A DNA stretch of 15,475 bases from Bacteroides sp. (lineage in GTDB: Bacteria > Bacteroidota > Bacteroidia > Bacteroidales > Bacteroidaceae). The stretch lies in assembly GCA_021204375.1 (NCBI GenBank), contig JAJPZL010000429.1:1-15475 (forward strand), read 5' to 3'. Below are positions 1-8,603 of this stretch, piece by piece. Position 1 is the stretch's first letter. Every line of letters starts with the position of its first letter. The notes beneath the pieces are model-generated. The model did not search any database. It worked only from the letters and a program-made list of their open reading frames with translations, and was not told the DNA's origin. A program made the translations under genes and the position numbers.

Positions 1-23
1 TTTAATTGCTAATAAAGAACACT

Positions 24-2387
24 ATGCAGAAAAACCTTGTCATTGTCGAATCTCCGGCTAAAGCAAAAACGATCGAGAAGTTTTTGGGTAAGGATTTTAA
101 AGTTCTTTCCAGTTACGGACATATCCGCGATTTGAAGAAAAAAGAGTTCAGTATTGAGATTGAAGAGAAGAAGCAGGACTCTTTTGACTTTACTCCGGAG
201 TATGAAGTACCGGCTGATAAGAAGAAGCTGGTTGCCGAGCTGAAAGCCGAGGCCGCAGATGCAGACACCGTATGGTTAGCTTCCGATGAAGACCGGGAGG
301 GAGAGGCTATTTCCTGGCATTTGTATGAAGTGCTTGGACTCCAGCCTGAGAAGACCAGACGAATTGTTTTCCATGAAATTACCAAGAACGCTATTTTAAA
401 GGCTATCGAAGAGCCCCGAAATATTGATTTTAACCTGGTAAATGCCCAGCAGGCACGGCGGGTACTGGACCGTATTGTAGGTTTCCAGCTCTCTCCGGTG
501 TTGTGGAGAAAAGTAAAATCTGCCCTCTCTGCCGGAAGGGTACAGTCGGTTGCTGTACGCCTTATTGTAGAAAGGGAAAGGGAGATCCAGACCTTTCAAA
601 GCGAAGCCTCTTACCGGGTTACGGCTGTTTTTGGTATTACCGATGAAGATGGAAAACCCGCCGAGCTGAGAGCGGAACTGGCTCACCGGCTGAAGACGGC
701 TCAGGAGGCCGAAGAGTTTTTAAAGAGTTGTAAAGATGCTCTTTTCACTATTGAGGATATCAGTACGCGTCCGGTTAAAAAGTCTCCGGCTGCTCCTTTT
801 ACGACCTCTACCCTCCAACAGGAGACGGCTCGTAAATTAGGATTTACAGTCGCTCAGACCATGATGGTGGCTCAGAAACTGTATGAATCGGGAAAGATCA
901 CTTATATGCGTACCGATTCTGTAAACCTTTCCGGGTTTGCGATCAATGGTTGTAAAGATGCCATTACCTCTATCATGGGGGATAAGTATCTCAAAGTACG
1001 TCAGTTCACCACTAAGACCAAAGGGGCGCAGGAGGCTCACGAAGCCATTCGTCCTACCTATATGAATGATCAGAAGATCGAAGGTACTTCTCAGGAGAAG
1101 AAGCTTTATGACCTGATCTGGAAAAGAACGATTGCATCGCAGATGGCAGATGCCGAGCTGGAAAAAACAACAGCTACGATTGGTATCAGTACTGGTGATG
1201 ATAAATTTGTTGCTGTGGGTGAGGTGGTGAAATTTGATGGTTTCCTTCGAGTGTATAAAGAGTCGTATGATGATGATACAGAGCAGGAGGATGAGAGCCG
1301 GCTGTTACCTCCGCTTTCGGTGGGACAGAAACTGGCCCGTCAGGAGATTGTGGCTACCGAGCGCTTTACGCAACGTCCGCCCCGTTATACGGAAGCGAGT
1401 CTGGTGCGTAAGCTGGAAGAGCTGGGGATCGGACGTCCTTCTACCTATGCACCTACTATCTCTATCATTCAGCAACGGGAGTATGTGGAGAAAGGAGATA
1501 AAGAGGGAACGGAAAGAAAGTATCAGGTATTTACCCTGAAAGAGGATAAACTCTCTTCCGCTACCAAAAAAGAGGTAGTGGGTACAGAAAAATCGAAGCT
1601 TTTCCCGACGGATATAGGATCAGTGGTTAATGACTTCCTGACTGAATATTTCCACAGTATTCTTGACTATAACTTTACAGCGAGCGTAGAGAAGGAGCTC
1701 GATGATATTGCTGATGGCGAAAAGGAGTGGAAGAATATTATCAGTGAGTTCTATAAGGACTTTCATCCGCTGGTAGAGAGTACGTTGGCTGCCAAAATGG
1801 AGCATAAAGTAGGGGAGCGTATATTAGGTACCGATCCTAAAAGCGGTAAACCGGTCTCTGTAAAGATCGGCCGTTTTGGTCCGGTGGTACAGATCGGTAC
1901 GGCCGACGATGAAGAAAAACCTCTCTTTGCCCAGATGAAGAAAGATCAGTCTATGGAGACCATTACGCTGGACGAGGCGTTGGAACTCTTTAAACTTCCC
2001 CGTAATCTGGGAGAATATGAAGGGGAGACGATTACGATCGGTGCCGGTAAATTCGGACCTTATATACGCCATAACGGTAAGTTCATCTCTCTTCCCAAGG
2101 AGGCAGATCCGTTGACCATTACGCTGGAAGAGTCTGTAGAGCTGATTGAAGAGAAGCGAAAGACAGAGGCACAGAAGGTGATCAAGTCTTTTGAGGAAGA
2201 GCCTGAGTTGCAGATCCTGAACGGACGGTATGGTCCTTACATTGCTTTTAAAGGCAAGAATTATAAGATCCCTAAAGAGGTAGTATCGCAGGACCTGAAT
2301 CTGCCTACCTGTTTTGAGATCATTCGTCTGCAAGACGAGAAACCGGCTACTCCCCGAAAGGGTAAGTATGCGCGGAAAAAAGGATAA
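24..2387 (+). CDS. topA: DNA topoisomerase I (type IA)
   Basis: This is a type IA topoisomerase that relaxes negatively supercoiled DNA through a transient 5'-phosphotyrosine link. The N-terminal Toprim domain opens with a VIVESPAKAKTIEKFLG motif, and its acidic triad lies in SDEDREGE (residues 87-94). The catalytic tyrosine is Tyr294 in TYMRTDS, with Arg296 two residues later. The region after about residue 590 carries three C-terminal topoisomerase repeats (GRFGP, GKFGPYI and GRYGPYI cores) and a Lys/Arg-rich tail. No Cys4 zinc fingers are present, as is usual in Bacteroidota. The ATG at 24 gives MQKNLVIVES, the normal family start; a TTG at position 6 in the same frame would add six unlikely residues. 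The protein is 787 aa and intact. Only 23 bases precede it here, so its promoter is not visible. It converges on the small repeat-protein gene downstream. Confidence 0.97.
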   Translation: MQKNLVIVESPAKAKTIEKFLGKDFKVLSSYGHIRDLKKKEFSIEIEEKKQDSFDFTPEYEVPADKKKLVAELKAEAADADTVWLASDEDREGEAISWHLYEVLGLQPEKTRRIVFHEITKNAILKAIEEPRNIDFNLVNAQQARRVLDRIVGFQLSPVLWRKVKSALSAGRVQSVAVRLIVEREREIQTFQSEASYRVTAVFGITDEDGKPAELRAELAHRLKTAQEAEEFLKSCKDALFTIEDISTRPVKKSPAAPFTTSTLQQETARKLGFTVAQTMMVAQKLYESGKITYMRTDSVNLSGFAINGCKDAITSIMGDKYLKVRQFTTKTKGAQEAHEAIRPTYMNDQKIEGTSQEKKLYDLIWKRTIASQMADAELEKTTATIGISTGDDKFVAVGEVVKFDGFLRVYKESYDDDTEQEDESRLLPPLSVGQKLARQEIVATERFTQRPPRYTEASLVRKLEELGIGRPSTYAPTISIIQQREYVEKGDKEGTERKYQVFTLKEDKLSSATKKEVVGTEKSKLFPTDIGSVVNDFLTEYFHSILDYNFTASVEKELDDIADGEKEWKNIISEFYKDFHPLVESTLAAKMEHKVGERILGTDPKSGKPVSVKIGRFGPVVQIGTADDEEKPLFAQMKKDQSMETITLDEALELFKLPRNLGEYEGETITIGAGKFGPYIRHNGKFISLPKEADPLTITLEESVELIEEKRKTEAQKVIKSFEEEPELQILNGRYGPYIAFKGKNYKIPKEVVSQDLNLPTCFEIIRLQDEKPATPRKGKYARKKG

Positions 2388-2409
2388 TATCTTTAAAGTA
2401 ACTATACAG

Positions 2410-2448
2410 AAGCGGCCCTCTCCACAAAGAAAGGGCCGCTTTTATTTC
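2410..2448 (+). terminator. Rho-independent terminator after topA
   Basis: A 10-bp perfect stem (AAGCGGCCCT at 2410-2419 with AGGGCCGCTT at 2432-2441) closes a 12-base loop and is followed by a T-rich run (TTTTATTT). It starts 22 bases after the topA stop codon and lies between two convergent genes. The T-run is on the plus-strand side only, so it chiefly serves topA. Confidence 0.85.
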
Positions 2449-2481
2449 TTACCGGAACCTTCAACGTCCCATTGCTCTGCC

Positions 2482-2890
2482 TTTATAAAAGGATCTCCAG
2501 GTATCTTCCGCATAGCCATTGCCTGTATATTTGAAGGAGTTGGCGGATGCCTCTTTGACCACTTCTCCTTTATAAAATACTTTCCAGTTATCTTTTGCAT
2601 ATCCGCCTCCCAGGGATTGGAAGGAGTTAACGGATGCTTCTTTGATCACTTTTCCTTTATAAAATACCTTCCAGTTGTCTTTAGCATATCCATGATCTAT
2701 ATAACTAAATGAACTGGCAGAGGCTTCTTTAAGGGGGGGGTGCCCTTATAAAACACTTTCCAGTTATCTTTTCCATATTCTCCATCCAGGTAGGTAAAGG
2801 AGTTAGCGGATGCCTCTTTGATCTCTTTTCTATGATAAAAGACCTTCCAGGTATCTTTTGAATATCCGCCTCCTAAAATAGTTACTTTGT
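2482..2890 (-). repeat. Five tandem 87-nt coding repeats
   Basis: The plus-strand core TTTATAAAA (variants allowed) recurs at 2482, 2569, 2656, 2745 and 2832. Spacings are 87, 87, 89 and 87 nt. Each unit encodes one 29-residue module of the secreted repeat protein. The units have diverged at the DNA level, so the repeat is old. The single 89-nt interval contains the G8 tract and is the frameshift site. Confidence 0.85.
2733..2740. repeat. G8 mononucleotide tract at a frameshift
   Basis: Eight consecutive G on the plus strand (C on the coding strand) lie inside the second repeat unit of the minus-strand gene. With six C the unit would read KGTPLKEAS and match the 29-residue period; with eight it goes out of frame. 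Runs of this kind are typical slipped-strand sites. They can serve phase variation, mark decay, or be sequencing errors. Confidence 0.75.
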
Positions 2891-3061
2891 TTTGTGCAAC
2901 TTCCTGGTTGAAGTAGGTTTCAGTTGGGCTTCCGGCCGATAATTCAGGAACTGTAAAAACGAAGGCCCATGCAAGGGATAGGATCACTAATTTTTTCATG
3001 TCATCAGTTTTTATTAATCTGTTTAGTTTTAAAAAATAGTAGTTCTTTTCAGTAAGATAGC

Positions 3062-3069
3062 CAAAGATA
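3062..3069 (-). promoter_or_regulatory. Putative -7 element for the repeat-protein gene
   Basis: On the minus strand this reads TATCTTTG, an exact match to the Bacteroides -7 consensus TAnnTTTG, about 62 bases upstream of the ATG at 2999. I see no clear TTTG -33 element at the usual spacing, so the call rests on one short motif and its position. Confidence 0.45.
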
Positions 3070-3452
3070 GCAAATGTTTACCGGAGTTTTTTGTTTTTAT
3101 CCTCTATTTATACGACAGGGTCTTATATTCCCCCTTTATCTATCATTTTACCGGGAACTTTTTGTCCGGGAGTGGTTCTATGCGGATAGCCAGGGAGTGT
3201 ATGTCAGTTTGTGGAAAAAATGATCATTTTATTAAAATTATTATCTGTTTTCAGGTAAACCGAGGGAAATGGCTGGCTGAATATAGTTTCGGGTCTTTCT
3301 TTTCTTCCTGTTTCACCCGGCAACAAATTTGTACCTTATAAAGCAGAAATTCCACTTCTCTTTTTAGTGGATCCCCTTCCTTTGCATCTGTGAGTTTCTA
3401 TTTTATTAGGTAGAACACATCTACTTTTAGTTAATCAATAATTAGTAAAAGA
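3070..3452. other. Divergent intergenic region upstream of susC-like gene
   Basis: About 380 bases with no supported gene separate the divergent repeat-protein and SusC-like genes. A small hairpin (TCCACT at 3351-3356, AGTGGA at 3366-3371, loop mostly T) lies about 80 bases before the SusC-like start. TTTG at 3381-3384 followed by TATTTTAT at 3399-3406 loosely resembles a Bacteroidota -33/-7 pair, but the spacing is short and the last base does not match. No regulator gene (ECF sigma/anti-sigma, hybrid two-component or SusR-like) is present next to the operon. Confidence 0.4.
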
Positions 3453-6400
3453 ATGTCTGACAAATTGAAAAACATGCGTACCCTTTGCCTGCTCTTCTTT
3501 GCAGCTTTGTCAATAGGGATTTCCGCGCAAACCGTTAGCCTTAGAGGTAACGTTACAGATTCTTCAGGGGAGCCTGTCATAGAAGCTTCAGTTTTGGAAA
3601 AGGGGACAATGAATGGAGTCATTACTGATTTGGATGGTAATTTTCAGCTCAATGTTTCCGGAGATCTGCCTCTTGTTATTTCATACATAGGGATGAGAAC
3701 ACAGGAGATCACTGTCAAAGGAAAAACAACTATCCAGGTTATTTTAGAGGACGATGCCCAGGCATTGGATGAAGTGGTGGTTGTAGGATACGAGGTATCC
3801 CGCAAAAAAGACCTTACCGGTTCGGTATCTACTGTGGGTGGGAATGAACTGGCAAAGATCCCTGTTACTTCAGCCGCTGCTGCCCTGACCGGTAAGGTCG
3901 CCGGGGTCACCGTATCGTCTGCGAAAGGTTCTCCGGATGCAGAGGTAAAGATCCGTGTGCGTGGTGGAGGTTCTATTACTCAGGATAACTCTCCGCTCTA
4001 TATTGTGGATGGTTTCCCTGTTAATAACTTCAGCGTGTTTCCCTGGCGAATATTGAAACAATGACCATTTTGAAGGATGCCTCTTCGACCGCTATTTATG
4101 GTGCTCGGGGTGCTAACGGAGTAGTTATGATCACTACCAAACAGGGTAAAGAGGGAAAGACCAGTGTCTCTTTTAACTCTTACTGAGGAGTCAGGAAACT
4201 GGCTAAAACTCTGGATGTACTGGATCCGTATGAATATGTCTTGTGGCAATATGAGCTGGGAGGTGAATCCGGAACGACAGCTGATAACGTAAGATGTTTC
4301 TATGGAGATTATGGGGATTATGAACTCTATCAGAATCAGAAGGGTACTAACTGGCAGGAAGAGGTATTCGGCCGGAATGCATTTACCCAAAATTATAATG
4401 TGAATATTAACGGAGGGAACGAGCGTACCCGTTTTAGCTTAGGTTTGACCCGTGCGGACGAAGAGGGAATTATGATCCACTCCGGCATGGAGCGTAACAA
4501 TGTGAATTTTAATTTAAATACGAAACTGAATGATCACTGGAGTTTTGATTTCAATACCCGTTTTACCAATTATGTGGTGGATGGTAGCGGAACCTCTTCT
4601 TCCAACTCTACCAATGCGTTCCTGAGACACGCAATTCAGTATCCAACAACTTCGGGATTGGCAGATGTACTGGGAACAGATATTCCGGGAGCAGATATTG
4701 AAACGTATAACTCTTTGGTAAATCCGTTAGCGGTAATTAATGATACTTATCGTCAGTTGAAGCATAATACACTGGCTCTGAATGGGGGGGGGATTACCTT
4801 TAAATTCCTGAAGGATTTTACGATCCGCAGTGAATGTGGTACTGAGATACAGAACCAGAAGGAACGTAAATATTATGGTACTGACTCTCCTCAGACTTCC
4901 AATTACGGTTCTTTTCCGATGGTGATCGTTACGGATTATGAAGCAAATAGCTACCGTATTGCTAATACACTAACTTATCTCAAGGACATTATACCCAACC
5001 AGAGTTTGAATGTAATGATCGGCCAGGAGGTAACTTCGGCTAAAGCGAAAACGATCCAGAATGGAGTGCGCTATTTCCCGATGGGTACTACCATTGATAA
5101 TGCATTTGCTATAATGTCCCAGGGAACTGCACAGCCGCTTTACACGTATGAAGCGCCGGATAATAATATGGTCTCTTTCTTCGGACGTATCAACTACTCT
5201 TTAATGGACAGATATCTACTTATCGGAACTTTCCGTTCGGACGGTTCCAGTAAATTTGCCAAAGGGAATCAGTGGGGGTATTTTCCTTCTATTGCCGGAG
5301 TCTGGAGAGTCAGCGAAGAGGATTTTATGCAGCCTGTAGAGTGGGTCTCTAACCTGAAAGCCCGTTTGAGCTTTGGTATGGCCGGTAATAACCGTATTGC
5401 GGATAACCTGTGGAAAATGACCTACCAGAGTGATGCGGATAGGGAAAATTATACTTATAATAATGTCATACAGAACCAGCTGCGTCCGGGTAGTACACTT
5501 TCTAATCCGGATCTGAAATGGGAAACAACAGTAACCCGTAACTTGGGTCTGGATATGGGATTCCTGAATAACCGGTTGAATGCTGTGGTGGATCTTTACT
5601 GGAATACAACCAAGGACTTACTGATCCGGGCAGCTATTCCGGCCAGCACCGGATATACTGCACAGATGCAGAACATTGGTCAGACTTCTAATAAAGGATT
5701 AGAGATCTCTTTAGATGCCTTGCTGGTTAATAAGAAAGATTTTTCACTCTCTGCCTCTTTCAATATTGCATTTAATAAGAACAAGATCGAGAAGCTGGGG
5801 GCTGATAAGACGTTATTGTATGAATCCGGTTGGTATGGAACCCAGGGTCCTACCGGTGAATACCTGATACAGGAGGGTAAGTCAACCGGTTTGATGTATG
5901 GATATGTAACCGATGGCATGTACTCTTTTGATGATTTCAACTACGATTATAGTACAGGTGCTTATACCATCAAAGAGGAAGTGGCTTCCAATAGTGCACA
6001 AATCGGAGGTGGACGTTATTTTGGGCCGGGAGCGTTGAAGTTTAAAGACCTGGATGGCGATGGATATATTGACTCGGAAAATAATCGTACCGTGATCGGA
6101 AATGCGAATCCGAAACATACCGGTGGTTTTACGCTCAATGCTACTTATAAGAACTTCGATCTGACCGCACAGTTTAACTGGTCGTATGGGAACGATGTCT
6201 ACAATGCCAATAAGCTGAACTTTACCTCTTATCCGGGAACCCGGACCTTTCAAAATATCTACTCGATCATGAGTTCGGATAAACGCTTTATTACGTTTGA
6301 TAAAACAGGTGAATATACGGGGTAGCGGGTAGTTTTGTAAGCGATCCGGATATCCTGGCTAAGATGAATGAGAATGCTACGATCTGGAGTCCGATGATGA

Positions 6401-6681
6401 GTAGTCTGGTTATGCACTCCTGGGCAGTGGAAGATGGCTCGTTCCTGCGTCTGAATAACCTTACCATCGGATATACACTTCCGAAATCGGTTATGAATAA
6501 ACTTAAGATCAATAGTATTCGCATATATGCTTCCGGATACAATTTATGGACCTGGACCAAATATACCGGATACGATCCGGAAGTAGACGTTTTCAGCTCC
6601 AATCCTTTAACTCCTAATGTGGACTACTCTGCTTATCCGAGAAGCCGGACATTTGTAGGGGGGATAAATATCAACTTCTAA
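3453..6681 (+). pseudogene. SusC/RagA-like TonB-dependent transporter, disrupted
   Basis: This is the remnant of an outer-membrane SusC-family transporter that would import oligosaccharides with its SusD partner. Residues 1-25 are a signal peptide ending ISAQ, followed by a carboxypeptidase-regulatory-like domain (about 27-105), the TonB-box-like DEVVVVGYE, and a plug domain with IYGARGANGVVMI. The barrel ends in GGININF, the usual terminal Phe. There is no N-terminal STN signalling domain. Three lesions are visible. One base is missing at about 4035 (codon 195; adding a base restores NNFSDVSLANIET). An in-frame TGA lies at 4184-4186 (codon 245). One base is missing from the G run at 6319-6322 (codon 957; repair gives EYTGVAGSFVSDPD). 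Repaired, the length is exactly 1076 codons plus stop. The longest surviving fragment (4241-6325) lacks signal peptide and plug, so a working transporter is not expected. An alternative start is the ATG at 3474. Confidence 0.9.
4784..4792 (+). repeat. G9 tract inside the susC-like gene
   Basis: Nine consecutive G encode three glycines (ALNGGGITFKF) in the barrel region of the SusC-like pseudogene. The run is currently in frame. It is the longest G run in the window, and a one-base change would shift the frame. Confidence 0.8.
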
Positions 6682-6693
6682 TAACATGCAAAT

Positions 6694-6699
6694 AAGGAG
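6694..6699 (+). promoter_or_regulatory. Ribosome binding site of susD-like gene
   Basis: AAGGAG lies four bases before the ATG at 6704. It selects that ATG over the ATG at 6686 in the same frame, and the chosen start gives a clean lipoprotein signal peptide. Such a strong site is unusual for this phylum. Confidence 0.6.
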
Positions 6700-6703
6700 A
6701 ATT

Positions 6704-8574
6704 ATGAAAAACAAAATATTGAAATGGTTCTCGGTTATTGTAGCTGTACTTATATGCAGCAGCTGTGATGACTTTTTGGATACAGAATCCAAATCTACTT
6801 ATACACCTGATGTAGTATTTAGTTCTAAGGTATATACCAATGATGCGGTAATAGGGATCTATTCGGCCTTTATTGCAACGGAAGTATGGAACAACTTCTA
6901 TTACCCTTTCAATACGGATATCGAGATACAGGAGTTCAGTACCGGTTCTTATGATGATAATGAACGCCGTAGTATTGCTAACTATGTAGCAGAGTCGGGT
7001 AATATCGGTCTTGCTTCCTCTTACAATGCTTATTACAAAGCCGTAGAGAGAGCCAATCTTGTGATTCAGGGCATCCGTGAGAGCGCCTTGTATACCAATG
7101 AGAACCACGAGGATCATGAAGTGATGGCGCAATATCTGGGAGAAGCTCTTACACTCCGGGCTTACCTCTATATAGAATTAGTCCGTAACTGGGGAGATGT
7201 ACCTTTCAAGCAAGAGCCTACCAGCTCGGACGGGAGCAATTTCTATACCGGTAAAACCGATAGGGATGTGATCTATGATGCACTGATCGTAGACCTACAG
7301 GAGGCTATTGAACTATTGCCCTGGTATGGAGCGAACTCCAATGCCAGCCACATTGAACGGGTGACCAAAGGGTTTGCCAAGGGGCTTCTGGCTCAGATAT
7401 GTCTGAACCGGGGTGGATACTCGTTCCGTAAAAGCCTGAAAATAGAACGTGGAAGCGATTGGGAGAAGTATTATGAGATCGCCCGTTCGGAATGCCAGGA
7501 TATTATTGCCAACGGCATCCACTAGCTTACTCCTTCGTATGTAGATATCTGGAAAAAGTTGTGTGGTCTGCAGTATAATGACTATAATGAGAATCTGATC
7601 GAATTTGGCTTCGAAATAGGTGGAGCCGGTGAACAGGGATATATTGCAGGATGGAATTTAATACCAGTGATAAATATGGGTATGGTAACCAGGCCGGTAT
7701 TCGTACCACACCGGGCTTCCTCTATTCATTTGATCCGCAGGATAGCCGCCGTCTGGTATCGGTAGCTGTTGCCCAATATGATAATAACGGTGTGCAACAG
7801 ATCATTACCGATGCGGCTGCTCTGAATATCGGTAAATGGAACCGTAAATGGATGACCAGTGAATATATTGTCCGTATGCAGAGTGCAACAGGTAAGATGG
7901 TAACCGGTATTAACTGGGTACCTCTGCGTATGTCGAATATTTACCTGATGCTGGCAGAGGTAGAAAATGCGTTGCCCGGTAGAGATATTGGTGTGGCCAG
8001 AGAAGTCTTGCGGGTAGTAAGGAACCGCGCGTTCAGTGAAGCTGATCAGTCAACACGGACCCGCCTGGTCGACAATTATGTGAACGCTCTGTCAAAAGGA
8101 GATGATTTCCACGAAGCTATTATGCAGGAGAGAGCCTGGGAGTTTGCCGGTGAGAGTATCCGTAAATGGGACCTAATCCGTTGGAATAAATTGACTGAAA
8201 AGATCCAGGAGGCCAGAAAGGTAAATGAGCAGATCATCAAAAAAGAAGGAGAGTATGATTACATACCTGATTATCTGTTTGTAAAATGGAGTGCCTCAGA
8301 TGCGGTGGAGATTGATTATGATCAACTAAATCTGGATGAAGATCTGGGAACTACGGATATCTCCGGTTATACCCGTGTAAGCTGGTATTCGGCAACTTAT
8401 TCGGACGAGGAAGATGCTGCAGAATATGTTCAGCACCTGAATGCCTGGGGGTGTGGCTTGGATGGAGGAAATGGATTTAAGAGTATTTCTGTACAGGATC
8501 GTCATCTGCTTCCGCTTCCGCAGACTGCTATTGACTCTTCTGCCGGTACTTTGGTAAATGACTATGGGTTCTGA
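6704..8574 (+). pseudogene. SusD/RagB-like glycan-binding lipoprotein, disrupted
   Basis: This is the remnant of the SusD-family surface lipoprotein that caps the SusC barrel and binds glycan. It starts MKNKILKWFSVIV, with lipid-attachment Cys21 in LICSSC followed by DD, the acidic pattern typical of Bacteroidota surface export. TPR-like SusD segments follow (AYNAYYKAVERANLVIQGI, LGEALTLRAYLYIELVRNWGDVPF). The C-terminal domain contains ESIRKWDLIRWNKL and ends LLPLPQTAIDSSAGTLVNDYGF-style, as SusD proteins do. There are two lesions. A TAG at 7523-7525 (codon 274) interrupts NGIH-LTPSYVDIWKKL and may have been CAG. One base is missing near 7657-7659 (TTTT to TTT would restore GWNFNTSDKYGYG). 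Repaired, the length is exactly 623 codons plus stop. The gene begins 22 bases after the SusC-like stop and was presumably co-transcribed with it. Confidence 0.9.
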
Positions 8575-8603
8575 TAAATTGATAATATACAATGAATAGA
8601 CAT

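Larger units (their letters stand above)
2461..2999 (-). pseudogene. Secreted DKNYY-like repeat protein, frameshifted
   Basis: The gene encodes a small exported protein of unknown function. Its N-terminus is a Sec-type signal peptide (MKKLVILSLAWAFVFTVPELSA). The mature part is about five 29-residue units of the pattern GGYxKDNWKVFYKGxxxKEASANSF, which resembles DKNYY-type repeats; that family call rests on pattern, not a search. The frame breaks in the second unit at an eight-base C run on the coding strand (G8 at 2733-2740). The current frame ends at a TAG at 2697-2699 after 100 residues, but the repeats continue in another frame to a TGA at 2461-2463. The repeat period is 87 nt in three intervals and 89 nt in the interval with the run, so two extra bases (C6 to C8) fit better than one lost base. 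Repaired, the protein is 178 aa. It is divergent from the SusC-like gene and convergent with topA. Confidence 0.8.

Noticed and set aside
1824..2333. 169-codon open frame on the minus strand inside topA
   Set aside because: It lies wholly antisense to a well-conserved gene and shows no family motifs.
2314..2712. 132-codon plus-strand frame after topA
   Set aside because: It overlaps the topA 3' end, runs through the terminator hairpin and is antisense to the repeat protein; its internal repeats only mirror that gene.
2482..2890. CRISPR-like array from the regular 87-nt repeats
   Set aside because: The units are diverged throughout, without identical repeats and unique spacers, and they encode a periodic protein.
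4184..4186. TGA as selenocysteine, or the stops as readthrough sites
   Set aside because: All three stop types occur within these genes together with frameshifts, no suitable downstream stem was seen, and the family has no Sec-containing members that I know of. Pseudogenization explains it more simply.
6671..7132. 153-codon minus-strand frame inside the susD-like gene
   Set aside because: It is antisense to recognisable SusD sequence and has no independent support.
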